DNA from: Christensenellaceae bacterium
GTDB lineage: Bacteria; Bacillota; Clostridia; Christensenellales; Christensenellaceae
Direction: 5' to 3'
DNA length: 41,276 bases
Assembly: GCA_017523755.1 (NCBI GenBank)
Contig: JAFWWA010000053.1
Span: forward strand, 1-41,276
The position numbers and the translations under genes were made by a program. A model generated the notes under the pieces. That model was not told where the DNA came from, made no database searches, and worked only from the letters and a program-made list of their open reading frames with translations. Positions 1-9,262 of this stretch are shown here, one piece after another. Within the stretch, counting starts at the first letter, position 1. Each line of letters starts with the position of its first letter.

Positions 1-118
1 GCTCAATTGTTTTTTTCTTATTAATTGAACCGGCTAAAACAAAACATGTTATCGATATTGCGCTAAGGATAACCGTAACGACAACCAGCAGCCTGCTCTT
101 CATATTCATCTTTTTCAC
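1..118 (-). CDS. N-terminus of a membrane-anchored or secreted protein (partial)
   Basis: A reading frame on the minus strand begins with GTG at 118 and runs off the left edge of the window, so only about 39 residues are visible. It is preceded by AGGAG (129-125) six bases upstream of the GTG, which decides this start. The visible product opens with MKKMNMKSR followed by a long hydrophobic run (about residues 10-29), typical of an uncleaved membrane anchor or a Sec signal, then a lysine-rich stretch. It starts 27 bases after the lipoprotein gene upstream and is probably co-transcribed with it. Base composition is AT-rich like its neighbour. Function cannot be told from this fragment. Confidence 0.6.
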   Translation of the reverse strand, partial: MKKMNMKSRLLVVVTVILSAISITCFVLAGSINKKKTIE

Positions 119-145
119 AAATCACTCCTGTTTCATAACCTATTA

Positions 146-1018
146 TTATTGGGCTTTGATATATTCCAGCCAGGTCTCTTCGTCCCACATTGTGCCATCT
201 TTATTATAGTTATATATTCCTATGCTTTCTGCTATCTCATTTAATATTTCTGTCTCAGTATAATATCCATCAACGTACTGATTTATGATTGCTTTTTCAT
301 CTTCAACATTGATATCATATCTATCTAATAATCTCTCTATTATGAACTTGCCCATTAAGAGATGATCCCGAACATATTCTATTGTCATATCTTCACTCAG
401 CAACTGTTCTTGTTCATTTGGAACAATATATCCATTTAATATTTCTGCAAATCCACCATAAGGAGTTGGCATTGAATATCTGTAAAGATCTCCATCTTTT
501 TTCCCTTCAGGTTCATATACTGCAAGAAAATACTCTTTTCCAATCTCAAGATCAGGCCAATACTCATATTTAATGATGATATTATTCTTTTCGCCACCAC
601 GTTTATGGATGGTAATTCTATCCCCTTTTCTAAGATTGCCTTTTAATGTATCTGTCACCTCAACTATATACGGAGTACAAAGCTCGCTCCATCCTTCAGA
701 GACATAACCTATTGCCGGCTCGATTTCTATTACCCTTCCAGTAATTATTGTCTTGCATTTTATATATAACTGAGCAAAATTATGATACAAAAAATAATCT
801 GCTTGAACATATCTAATATCTTTTTTAGTAGGTATAATTTTGTCACTCTCTATGTTTGTGTTTTTCTCATTATCTGCAGATATATCTTTATCACTCTCTA
901 TGGTTATGTTTTTTTCATTCTCTATAGGTATAAGATTGTCATTCTCTGTGCTCCTACAAGAGACTAATAAACAACACACAACTAATACTATACAGATTAT
1001 TCTATTCTTAGTTTTCAT
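146..1018 (-). CDS. Putative lipoprotein of unknown function with a short N-terminal tandem repeat
   Basis: The 290-residue product starts with a signal peptide and a lipobox LVSC (Cys21), so it should be lipid-anchored on the outer face of the membrane. Residues about 25-65 are a low-complexity Asn/Glu/Lys/Ser linker built from a 16-residue imperfect repeat (ENEKNITIESDKDISA, then DNEKNTNIESDKIIPT). The following region (about 78-175) alternates beta-type segments containing a TGRVIEIE segment, a 'TLKG..RKGD.ITI' segment and a 'GKEYFLAVY' segment, a pattern seen in small OB/NTR-like domains of Firmicutes lipoproteins. The C-terminal 80 residues are acidic and helical. Start ATG 1018 has AAGGAG nearby. 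Codon use is distinctly AT-rich compared with genes after 2.5 kb. The gene follows the AraC-type regulator and precedes another membrane protein. I do not recognise a specific function. Confidence 0.75.
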   Translation of the reverse strand: MKTKNRIICIVLVVCCLLVSCRSTENDNLIPIENEKNITIESDKDISADNEKNTNIESDKIIPTKKDIRYVQADYFLYHNFAQLYIKCKTIITGRVIEIEPAIGYVSEGWSELCTPYIVEVTDTLKGNLRKGDRITIHKRGGEKNNIIIKYEYWPDLEIGKEYFLAVYEPEGKKDGDLYRYSMPTPYGGFAEILNGYIVPNEQEQLLSEDMTIEYVRDHLLMGKFIIERLLDRYDINVEDEKAIINQYVDGYYTETEILNEIAESIGIYNYNKDGTMWDEETWLEYIKAQ

Positions 1019-1031
1019 CTCGTTTTACTCC

Positions 1032-1118
1032 TTAGTATAAACTGTTGACCCCCATAATATCACTTGCAGTTGGATATACTATTTGTTTTCTATTTCTGTT
1101 TTGCGACATTATTTTCAA
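1032..1118 (-). CDS. Possible 28-residue small ORF between regulator and lipoprotein genes
   Basis: A TTG at 1118 has a perfect AGGAGG (1131-1126) seven bases upstream and opens a 28-codon frame rich in Asn, Arg, Gln and Ser. Its TAA stop (1034-1032) overlaps the AAGGAG used by the lipoprotein gene, suggesting translational coupling. There is an ATG at codon 4 (1109). The frame is the same as that of the upstream AraC gene, 39 bases after its stop codon. The ribosome site is much better than chance, but the peptide is too short to classify. It could be a leader peptide, a small regulator or the remnant of a longer gene. Confidence 0.4.
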   Translation of the reverse strand: MKIMSQNRNRKQIVYPTASDIMGVNSLY

Positions 1119-1157
1119 ATTGTATCCTCCTGGTATTAATATAATAATCAGTTTTTC

Positions 1158-2051
1158 TTAGTCTGGCTTTTTGACTATCGGCATCCATAATGCTGAATAT
1201 GATATGGCACTCCCGCTCCCTGTCACCTCATATCGTTCAATGCTGGTGTTGCCTGACAGTTCAAATTCATCATTCTTTGGTAGCCATTCTTCAAAAATAC
1301 GGTCGACGATTTCATGGACGGCATTTGGCATACTGCCAACACAGCTGAAGATCGCCCAGTCTGAAAGCTGAAACTTATAAACATCCATGCCTTCAGGTAT
1401 ATCCCCGCCGGTATATATCCCTGCGATCACATATCTGAATCTGGAATCATCCTCTTTATCAAATATACGTATCCCGTATTCCCCTATTTCCGGGTTTATG
1501 ACATTTTTACCTGAAAAACACTCCTTCTGGCAGTCATTCTGAATAATACTCTTATTCTTGTTTCTGAACTGTTCCCATATCTGAGCTATTTCAGCTGCTG
1601 AATTTTTCTTTGTAACGCTCCATTCATATCCTATAAGCCTGAAAGGAAGCATGGTCACAATCCTGTATTCCAGAGGTTCCCCACCTTGAAATGCAACTCT
1701 TACCCTTACTGGCGGAAATAATCTTATATCGGCCCCTTTTTTTACCTGGGATGCAGTATGTCCATGAAATCTTGAAAACGCTCTTGCAAAGCTGGCTGTG
1801 CTGTTGTAGCGGTAATCAAGTGAAATATCGAGCATGCTTCTGCTGCTGTTCTTAATATCCAGCGCTGCTTCAGATAATCTTCTGTTCCTTATATATTCAG
1901 CGAGAGTATAACCAGTTAATACTTTAAAAGCGTTTTCGATATCCGGTCCTGAGATACCTATGAGATCAGATATAAGATCTTTACTCATGTCTTCCTTCAG
2001 ATGGGCTTCTATATAATCTATCGCTGTCTGTATCTTGTTGATGATATACAT
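1158..2051 (-). CDS. AraC-family transcriptional regulator with GyrI-like effector-binding domain
   Basis: The 297-residue protein has two parts. Residues about 1-108 are an AraC/XylS DNA-binding domain made of two helix-turn-helix units: 'EDMSKDLISDLIGIS...FKVLTGYTLAEYIRNRRLSEA' and 'SMLDISLDYRYNSTASFARAFSRFHGHTASQ'. Residues about 120-297 resemble the GyrI-like/BmrR C-terminal small-molecule binding domain (ending in a 'YSALWMPI' strand). This N-terminal HTH plus C-terminal effector order is that of the Rob/TipAS-like group, which often responds to drugs or hydrophobic ligands (family knowledge). It is the first gene of an AT-rich minus-strand group, so it may control the small ORF and lipoprotein genes that follow (inference). 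AAGGAA lies about eight bases before ATG 2051, and a run of TATAAT-like repeats (about 2066-2098) lies upstream. Confidence 0.88.
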   Translation of the reverse strand: MYIINKIQTAIDYIEAHLKEDMSKDLISDLIGISGPDIENAFKVLTGYTLAEYIRNRRLSEAALDIKNSSRSMLDISLDYRYNSTASFARAFSRFHGHTASQVKKGADIRLFPPVRVRVAFQGGEPLEYRIVTMLPFRLIGYEWSVTKKNSAAEIAQIWEQFRNKNKSIIQNDCQKECFSGKNVINPEIGEYGIRIFDKEDDSRFRYVIAGIYTGGDIPEGMDVYKFQLSDWAIFSCVGSMPNAVHEIVDRIFEEWLPKNDEFELSGNTSIERYEVTGSGSAISYSALWMPIVKKPD

Positions 2052-3871
<1,820 letters not shown>

Positions 3872-3885
3872 TGACCGCGTGATCT

Positions 3886-3921
3886 AAGGGCAGATCCTAA
3901 ACAAACGGGATCTGCCTTTTT
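3886..3921 (+). terminator. Rho-independent terminator of gdhA
   Basis: GGCAGATCC (3889-3897) pairs perfectly with GGATCTGCC (3908-3916). The stem extends by A-T pairs on both sides and ends in a short T run just after the gdhA stop. Confidence 0.88.
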
Positions 3922-3962
3922 ATTTTACGCCGCGATACTTTCGGTATTTTTTTCTGTTTTTT

Positions 3963-3990
3963 TTGATAGAGATGATGTATGATATATACA
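3963..3990 (+). promoter_or_regulatory. Likely promoter of the SPFH gene
   Basis: TTGATA (3963-3968) and TATACA (3985-3990), with a 16-base spacer, lie about 30 bases before the start codon. Confidence 0.45.
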
Positions 3991-4021
3991 TAAAACAGCA
4001 CTTTTTTAAACGGAGGAAAAA

Positions 4022-5338
4022 ATGGGACTTATAAAAGCCGCTTTAGGCGCAATCAGTGGAACTTTGGCTGATCAGTGGCGCGAGTTTTTCTATTGTGATT
4101 CTATAAATGAGAACGTACTTGCCGTTAAAGGACAGAAGCGCACCTCATCTCGCAGCTCCAACACCAAGGGCAGCGACAATATAATCAGCAACGGAAGCGT
4201 CATAGCCGTCAATGAAGGGCAGTGCATGATGATCGTTGACCAGGGCAAGGTCGTTGAATTCTCTGCAGAGCCCGGTGAATTCACCTGGGATTCCTCTACG
4301 GAATCCAGCATCTTCTACGGAAATCTCGGAGAGAACATACTCAATACCTTCAAACAGGTCGGAAGGCGTATCACTTTCGGCGGAGATACCGGAAAAGATC
4401 AGCGTGTCTATTACTTCAACACCAAGGAGATCATAGGCAACAAATACGGAACGCCCAGTCCCGTGCCTTTCCGTGTAGTCGATACGAACATAGGGCTCGA
4501 CATGGACGTAGCCATCCGCTGCCACGGCGAGTATTCATATAAGATCGTAGATCCTATGCTCTTCTACGTCAACGTATGCGGGAACGTCTCTGAGCCTTAT
4601 ACAAGAGACAGGATCGACAGCACGCTCAAGAGCGAGCTCTTAACAGCTCTCCAGCCTGCCTTCGCCAAGATATCCGAACAGGGCATCAGGTACAGCGCTC
4701 TTCCCGGACACACGACAGAGATCGCAAACGCTCTTAACGAAGTCCTCTCAAAGCAGTGGGCAGAGCTCCGCGGCATAGAGATCGCATCGTTCGGAGTAAG
4801 CTCGGTCAAGGCATCGGAAGAAGACGAGCAGATCATAAAGGATCTCCAGCGTGCAGCTGTCATGCGCAATCCCGGCATGGGCGCAGCTTACAGCATGACC
4901 GCTACGGCAGATGCCATGAAAGCAGCTGCTTCAAATACATCCGCCGGCCCCATGATGGCCTTTGCAGGCATGAACATGGCCCAGAACGCTGGCGGTACGA
5001 CGGCAGCCGATCTCTATCAGATGCAGGCTGCACAGCAGGCACAGGCTGCTCCGAAAGCGCCTGCCCAGAACGAATGGACCTGCGAGTGCGGAGCGAAGAA
5101 CACCGGTAAATTCTGCACGAACTGCGGCAAGGCAAAGCCCGCAGCCGAGGGAGAATGGGTCTGCGAATGCGGGACAAGGAACACGGGCAAATTCTGCACC
5201 GAATGCGGCAAGGCAAAACCCGGAAAAGTTGAATACAAATGCAGCAAATGCGGATGGGCTCCCGAAGACCCGTCAGCACCCCCGAAATTCTGCCCCAACT
5301 GCGGAAAGCCGTTCGGCGAGGAAGACATCGTTAAATAA
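4022..5338 (+). CDS. SPFH-domain protein with three C-terminal zinc ribbons
   Basis: The 438-residue protein belongs to the bacterial SPFH family often annotated as 'virion core protein-like' (YdjI-type in Bacillus). Residues about 20-290 form the SPFH/band-7 region, containing 'GQCMMIVDQGKVVEF', 'TPSPVPFRVVD' and the 'GIEIASFGVSSVKASEED' strand. An Ala/Met/Gln-rich linker (about 285-350) leads to three four-cysteine ribbons: C354/C356/C365/C368, C381/C383/C392/C395 and C407/C410/C424/C427. The first two are near-identical tandem copies. No membrane span is evident, so it may act at the membrane through the SPFH oligomer (family knowledge). GGAGG lies seven bases before ATG 4022. It is followed by a terminator and stands alone. 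Its exact cellular role is unknown; relatives are linked to membrane stress. Confidence 0.85.
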   Translation: MGLIKAALGAISGTLADQWREFFYCDSINENVLAVKGQKRTSSRSSNTKGSDNIISNGSVIAVNEGQCMMIVDQGKVVEFSAEPGEFTWDSSTESSIFYGNLGENILNTFKQVGRRITFGGDTGKDQRVYYFNTKEIIGNKYGTPSPVPFRVVDTNIGLDMDVAIRCHGEYSYKIVDPMLFYVNVCGNVSEPYTRDRIDSTLKSELLTALQPAFAKISEQGIRYSALPGHTTEIANALNEVLSKQWAELRGIEIASFGVSSVKASEEDEQIIKDLQRAAVMRNPGMGAAYSMTATADAMKAAASNTSAGPMMAFAGMNMAQNAGGTTAADLYQMQAAQQAQAAPKAPAQNEWTCECGAKNTGKFCTNCGKAKPAAEGEWVCECGTRNTGKFCTECGKAKPGKVEYKCSKCGWAPEDPSAPPKFCPNCGKPFGEEDIVK

Positions 5339-5368
5339 ATGACGTTCTTCTCACAGTAAAAGACACTT

Positions 5369-5394
5369 AAGAGAGGCTCTGATGCCTCTCTTTT
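5369..5394 (+). terminator. Terminator of the SPFH gene, abutting the next ribosome site
   Basis: GAGAGGC (5371-5377) pairs with GCCTCTC (5384-5390) around a six-base loop, followed by TTTT. The T run ends only about 14 bases before the next start codon, so the hairpin lies just ahead of the downstream ribosome site. Confidence 0.8.
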
Positions 5395-5407
5395 GATTGG
5401 AGATATC

Positions 5408-6511
5408 ATGGGAAACATAATTGACTATATCAAATGGAGAGGGGATCTTCCTCTCAGCAAGATAAGCTTCAACGACATCGATCTTCTGATACTATCAGAG
5501 CTGGTATATGCCGACATGCATTCCATAGTCCCTTCGGGATACAGCAGCAGTGTGAGCGTAAGGGACGCCTGCATCAGGCTCCTCGTGTCACCCGAGGAGC
5601 ACAGTTTCGGTTCGGAAGACTGCAGAGCACTGCTTACGCTTCTAATGAAGTCCGACAGATTCAGGGATATGCAGCTTACGGCATATGTCGATATCTCCGA
5701 TGAGAGGGCTGAGGAACAGTTCTGCGGGATGACCGTCCTTCTTCCCGACGGGACCGCGGCGGTAGTATTCAGGGGCACCGACGCGACCATCAACGGATGG
5801 AAAGAAGACTTCAACCTTTCCTTCGTGCCCGAAGTCCCTGCCCAAAGGGATGCCGCCGAATATCTTTCCAATGCGGGTTCCGCACTCTCATGTCCTTTAT
5901 ATATAGCAGGGCATTCAAAGGGAGGAAATCTGGCCGTCTATTCCGCCGCCCTCTCAGATCCTAAGATACAGGCCCGCATCATCGGGATAGTAAACTTCGA
6001 CGGGCCCGGATTCGAAGACCGTATGTTCGCCACCGCCTCATACATGAATATCTGCAGCAGGATAAGGACATATGTTCCCAAATCCTCGGTCATCGGAATG
6101 CTTTTCAGTCATCTGGAGGAATTCACCGTAGTGGACAGCAGGAACATAGGTATATTCCAGCACAATCCCTTCAACTGGGAGATCATGGGCAACGGCTTTA
6201 CCACTGTCAGGGAGAGGACGAACAGCAGCTATTTCATAGATTCGGCGATGAAGGATTTCCTAAACAAGATCGATCCGGGTACAAGGGAAAAGATCATAAA
6301 CACTGTATTCAGCATACTCTCGGAAGCAGGCATCAGGAACGTCCAGGAACTCTACAGGGCGAGGAACATACCCCTTATAATACGCATCTCAAGATCTCTC
6401 GATCCCGAATCCAGGGAAGTGCTCCACGAGGCGCTGAGACTTTTCAAAGGCTCGGTCAAGGATACGTATCTCCAGCTCACAAAAAGCAGCAGCCTTGCCC
6501 CGATCAGATAA
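5408..6511 (+). CDS. Mbeg1-like (DUF2974) alpha/beta-hydrolase
   Basis: The 367-residue protein carries the lipase-like elbow GHSKGG (168-173, putative nucleophile Ser170) and the upstream strand 'AAVVFRGTD' (117-125) typical of class-3 lipase-like, Mbeg1/DUF2974 proteins. It opens with 'IIDYIKWRGDLPLS' and 'FNDIDLLILSELVY', hallmarks of that family in Clostridia. Substrates of the family are not established; esterase or lipase activity is inferred. No signal peptide is seen, so it is likely cytoplasmic. ATG 5408 is chosen because GGAG (5399-5402) lies five bases upstream; an in-frame TTG at 5393 has no ribosome site and falls in the terminator T run. It could be expressed by read-through from the SPFH gene. 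Confidence 0.82.
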   Translation: MGNIIDYIKWRGDLPLSKISFNDIDLLILSELVYADMHSIVPSGYSSSVSVRDACIRLLVSPEEHSFGSEDCRALLTLLMKSDRFRDMQLTAYVDISDERAEEQFCGMTVLLPDGTAAVVFRGTDATINGWKEDFNLSFVPEVPAQRDAAEYLSNAGSALSCPLYIAGHSKGGNLAVYSAALSDPKIQARIIGIVNFDGPGFEDRMFATASYMNICSRIRTYVPKSSVIGMLFSHLEEFTVVDSRNIGIFQHNPFNWEIMGNGFTTVRERTNSSYFIDSAMKDFLNKIDPGTREKIINTVFSILSEAGIRNVQELYRARNIPLIIRISRSLDPESREVLHEALRLFKGSVKDTYLQLTKSSSLAPIR

Positions 6512-6540
6512 AAGCACCCGTACGGAGCTTTAAAAACCGC

Positions 6541-6569
6541 TTGACAATCTTAACAAAAAGCTATGTAAT
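6541..6569 (+). promoter_or_regulatory. Promoter of the divIC/ftsB-ppx operon
   Basis: A perfect TTGACA (6541-6546) and TGTAAT (6564-6569) are spaced 17 bases apart, about 30 bases upstream of the first gene. Confidence 0.75.
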
Positions 6570-6599
6570 TAATATATATTCTGACTGGAGAACCGGTTT

Positions 6600-6965
6600 A
6601 TGAACACGAAAAGAGCGGACAACAGAAAAATGGCTAGGATCATTCCAAAGGGATTCCCCTGGAGACTGATCATTATTTCCGCTGCCCTCATTTATGCGGT
6701 GCTCACCTTCATAGACCAGAGAAACAAGCTTGAGCTTGCCAATAAAAAGAACGAAGAGCTTATCCAGCAGCAGGAAGCCCTGGAGAATGATATCGATCAT
6801 CTCGAGCGCAGAAAAGCTTTCGTCAACACAGATGATTATGTAGAACAGAACGTCAGATCCCGTCTCGGATGGGTCGGCGAGGACGACATAATTTTCTATG
6901 CCGCTGATCCCTCTGACGCACCGCAGCAAAGCAGCCAGGGAACTGAAAGCACCCCCGATCAATGA
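6600..6965 (+). CDS. DivIC/FtsB-family septum formation initiator
   Basis: This 121-residue bitopic membrane protein has the classic layout: a short basic cytoplasmic tail (1-20), one transmembrane helix (about 22-38), an extracytoplasmic coiled coil (about 40-72) and the conserved 'YVEQNVRSRLGWVGEDDIIF' segment (80-99). The family joins FtsL and DivIB/FtsQ in the divisome. The C-terminal tail is Gln/Ser rich. GGAG lies about ten bases before ATG 6600. Its stop overlaps the Ppx start (ATGA), so the two are translationally coupled. In many Clostridia divIC sits near a Ppx/GppA gene and tRNA-Met, as here. Confidence 0.88.
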   Translation: MNTKRADNRKMARIIPKGFPWRLIIISAALIYAVLTFIDQRNKLELANKKNEELIQQQEALENDIDHLERRKAFVNTDDYVEQNVRSRLGWVGEDDIIFYAADPSDAPQQSSQGTESTPDQ

Positions 6966-7849
6966 ACAGATATTTCGTTATAGATATAGGCACAAACTCC
7001 GCAAGGCTGCTGTCGGCAGAGATCACCAAAACAGGCGTGAGAACTCTGTCAAGAAAAGTCATCACATGCAGGACAGGCGAGAACGTCGACAAAACCGGTC
7101 TTCTCGGTGAAGAAGCGGTTACCAGGACTTTGAGTGCGATAGACGAGTTTATGGAAATAATAGCAGAAGAGGGATCTTCTGCTAATGTTTTTTGTTATGC
7201 TACAAGTGCCGTAAGGGACAGTTCCAACCGGGAAGATTTTAAAAAAAGGCTGCGTGACCGTTTCGGTCTTGACCTAATGATACTTTCCGGAGCTGAAGAA
7301 GCCCTTTACGGTTTTATAGGCGCAGTCCCCGGCGGGACCGGTGCTCTCCTCGATATAGGAGGAGGAAGCACCGAATTCATATACGGAAAAGACGGGATCA
7401 TAACATATTCAAAGAGCTTCCAGCTTGGATGTGTGCGGTCTCTTGACAGATTCGGAAGCGAACAGGTCACATATGATATGGCATATGACTGCTTTGGCGG
7501 AATAGCTGCTCCTTCAAGTATTGAAGTCACAGGTGTAGGAGGTACCATAACCTCATTTGCCGCTATGGATCAGAAGCTCGTTCCATACGACAGCAACCGT
7601 GTTCATGGATACCTGCTGACGAGGAAGGCTGTAAACGCTCTTACAGAGCTTCTTTGGAAAACGCCTGTCGAAAGCAGGCTCTTCATACCGGGACTGCACC
7701 CTAAAAGAGCCGATATCATAGGATACGGCGGGGCTATCCTTTCAGCATTTATGGACCGTTTTGACATCGATTCCATAAGGGTGAGCGAATGTGATGCCAT
7801 GGAAGGCCTGCTTATGATCAAATGCGGAGCCATATCTGCTCCAAATTAA
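6962..7849 (+). CDS. Ppx/GppA-family phosphatase
   Basis: This 295-residue protein of the sugar kinase/Hsp70/actin fold contains 'VIDIGTNSARLL' (6-17, phosphate loop 1), 'SGAEEALYG' (109-117, probable catalytic Glu) and 'LLDIGGGSTEFI' (129-140, phosphate loop 2). It is the short form, with no C-terminal HD domain, expected of exopolyphosphatase or pppGpp phosphohydrolase. Which activity dominates cannot be read from sequence. It overlaps the divIC/ftsB stop by four bases and shares its promoter. A consensus tRNA promoter begins four bases after its stop codon. Confidence 0.88.
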   Translation: MNRYFVIDIGTNSARLLSAEITKTGVRTLSRKVITCRTGENVDKTGLLGEEAVTRTLSAIDEFMEIIAEEGSSANVFCYATSAVRDSSNREDFKKRLRDRFGLDLMILSGAEEALYGFIGAVPGGTGALLDIGGGSTEFIYGKDGIITYSKSFQLGCVRSLDRFGSEQVTYDMAYDCFGGIAAPSSIEVTGVGGTITSFAAMDQKLVPYDSNRVHGYLLTRKAVNALTELLWKTPVESRLFIPGLHPKRADIIGYGGAILSAFMDRFDIDSIRVSECDAMEGLLMIKCGAISAPN

Positions 7850-7852
7850 TTG

Positions 7853-7881
7853 TTGACAGTAACAGCTTTTGTCAGTATAAT
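7853..7881 (+). promoter_or_regulatory. Strong promoter of the tRNA-Met pair
   Basis: Perfect TTGACA (7853-7858), a 17-base spacer and perfect TATAAT (7876-7881) lie 11 bases upstream of the first tRNA, as expected for a stable RNA promoter. Confidence 0.88.
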
Positions 7882-7892
7882 TGAGAAGTCGA

Positions 7893-7970
<78 letters not shown>

Positions 7971-7975
7971 TTAAT

Positions 7976-8052
7976 GGCGGCATAGCTCAGCTGGCTAGAG
8001 CAATCGGTTCATACCCGGTCGGTCATCTGTTCAAGTCAGATTGCCGCTACCA
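7976..8052 (+). tRNA. Elongator tRNA-Met (CAT)
   Basis: A 77-base tRNA with encoded CCA. The acceptor GGCGGCA pairs with TGCCGCT, the anticodon stem ATCGG with CCGGT, and the T stem ATCTG with CAGAT. Anticodon CAT is at 8010-8012 in the loop TTCATAC. Overall it resembles clostridial elongator Met tRNAs rather than the lysidine-modified Ile tRNA. It lies five bases after the initiator tRNA, and both share one promoter and one terminator. Confidence 0.92.
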
Positions 8053-8055
8053 GAT

Positions 8056-8093
8056 AAAAAGAGAGACTATGAGAATCATAGCCTCTCTTTTTT
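8056..8093 (+). terminator. Terminator of the tRNA operon
   Basis: GAGAG-A-CTATGA (8061-8072) pairs with TCATAG-C-CTCTC around GAA. It is flanked by an A run upstream and six T residues downstream. Confidence 0.9.
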
Positions 8094-8311
8094 GCATACA
8101 TCGCATCCTTGAAAGCAGATGTCAAGATCTATTTAAATTTTTCCCATTAAACCGGCGTTTTTTGAGTTTATTTCATATGAAGTTTTATGCTCTTTTGATT
8201 TGATTTTCTATTGCTTTACTTATAGTTTTATCGACAAATGATAATGAAAAGCAGTGAATAAATAGTGGAACAGCAGCCAACAATACAGTGGACTTTTATA
8301 CCATCAAACGC

Positions 8312-9262
8312 TTACTGCTTTTGACTTGCATATTCTAGCACTTTGCCCACTGATACTTTTCCACTGCATTCCACCCTTAGGGGTTCGCACAGAAAGCTCT
8401 TTATCCTTTCTGCAAACAGTTCTGCTTTTTTCCTTCCCACAGCATAGGTTATTTCAAGCTTTTCCGGGTTTCCCGGCGTTTTCCCTGCCGGCAGATCAGT
8501 ATCGGGCCTTATAACTACAGCCTCACCGGTTTTTTCCATCATTTCTATCTCTTCCATCTGCCTGTTGTAGTGCCCTGCACGGGCATTCACCGCTTCAGCC
8601 AGATACGGATGTTTTTTGAACAGCAGATCGACAGCGATATGCGGTATTTCCCTTTTTCTGTATCCCGCAGGTCTTGTGAGGATCAGGATCATTTTCTGAA
8701 AGCCCGATTTTTTCATAAACCCGTAAGGTACCGGGTCAGCTATCCCTCCGTCAAGAAGCTCAAGATCCCCGATATTTACAGTTTTTGATACCAGCGGCAT
8801 GGAAGCGGACGCTCTCATCCACATAAGATCCTCTTCTCCACCGTCCGTGCATTTATGATAAACGCATTCTCCTGAGTTTATGTCGGTCGCTCCGCAGTAG
8901 AACTCAGTCGGATCTTCTTTAAATGTCTCCCTGTCAAAAGGATCGAGCTCTTCAGGTATCCTCCTGTAACAGAATTCCGCATTATACAGGTCACCTGTTT
9001 TTATAAGAGAGCTCAGGCTGCAGTATCTCCTGTCTCTCCCGTATCTCAGATTGTATCTTAACGCCCTTCCCGGCTGATGAGACTTGTAGTTGCATCCGAA
9101 AGCCGCCCCTGCGGATATGCCCGCTATGCCGTCTACCCTGATCCCCTCCTCAAAGAGCAGATCAAGAACGCCGCAGGTAAACATGCCCCGCATGGCACCG
9201 CCTTCGAGAACGAAACAGCTCTTTATCCTGTCTTCCTTATTTGTTCCTGCCGAAAAGCTCAT
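8312..9262 (-). CDS. Patatin-like phospholipase family protein (RssA/YjjU type)
   Basis: The 316-residue protein has all patatin landmarks: oxyanion loop GGAMRG (21-26), nucleophile elbow GISAG (48-52, Ser50) and the catalytic Asp in DGG (Asp171). This Ser-Asp dyad supports acyl hydrolase activity on lipids; the real substrate is unknown. No signal peptide is seen. The start overlaps the end of hemZ by 26 bases and is preceded by GAGAGGA, so the gene is the last member of the minus-strand operon and is translationally coupled. No clear terminator is seen in the AT-rich 218-base gap that follows (8094-8311). Confidence 0.88.
   Translation of the reverse strand: MSFSAGTNKEDRIKSCFVLEGGAMRGMFTCGVLDLLFEEGIRVDGIAGISAGAAFGCNYKSHQPGRALRYNLRYGRDRRYCSLSSLIKTGDLYNAEFCYRRIPEELDPFDRETFKEDPTEFYCGATDINSGECVYHKCTDGGEEDLMWMRASASMPLVSKTVNIGDLELLDGGIADPVPYGFMKKSGFQKMILILTRPAGYRKREIPHIAVDLLFKKHPYLAEAVNARAGHYNRQMEEIEMMEKTGEAVVIRPDTDLPAGKTPGNPEKLEITYAVGRKKAELFAERIKSFLCEPLRVECSGKVSVGKVLEYASQKQ

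Noticed and set aside
5393..5407. Upstream TTG start for the Mbeg1-like gene
   Set aside because: It lies in the terminator T run without a ribosome site; ATG 5408 has GGAG at proper distance.
8094..8311. AT-rich gap between the tRNA terminator and the patatin gene searched for an RNA gene or small ORF
   Set aside because: No ribosome site, strong hairpin or tRNA-like structure seen.
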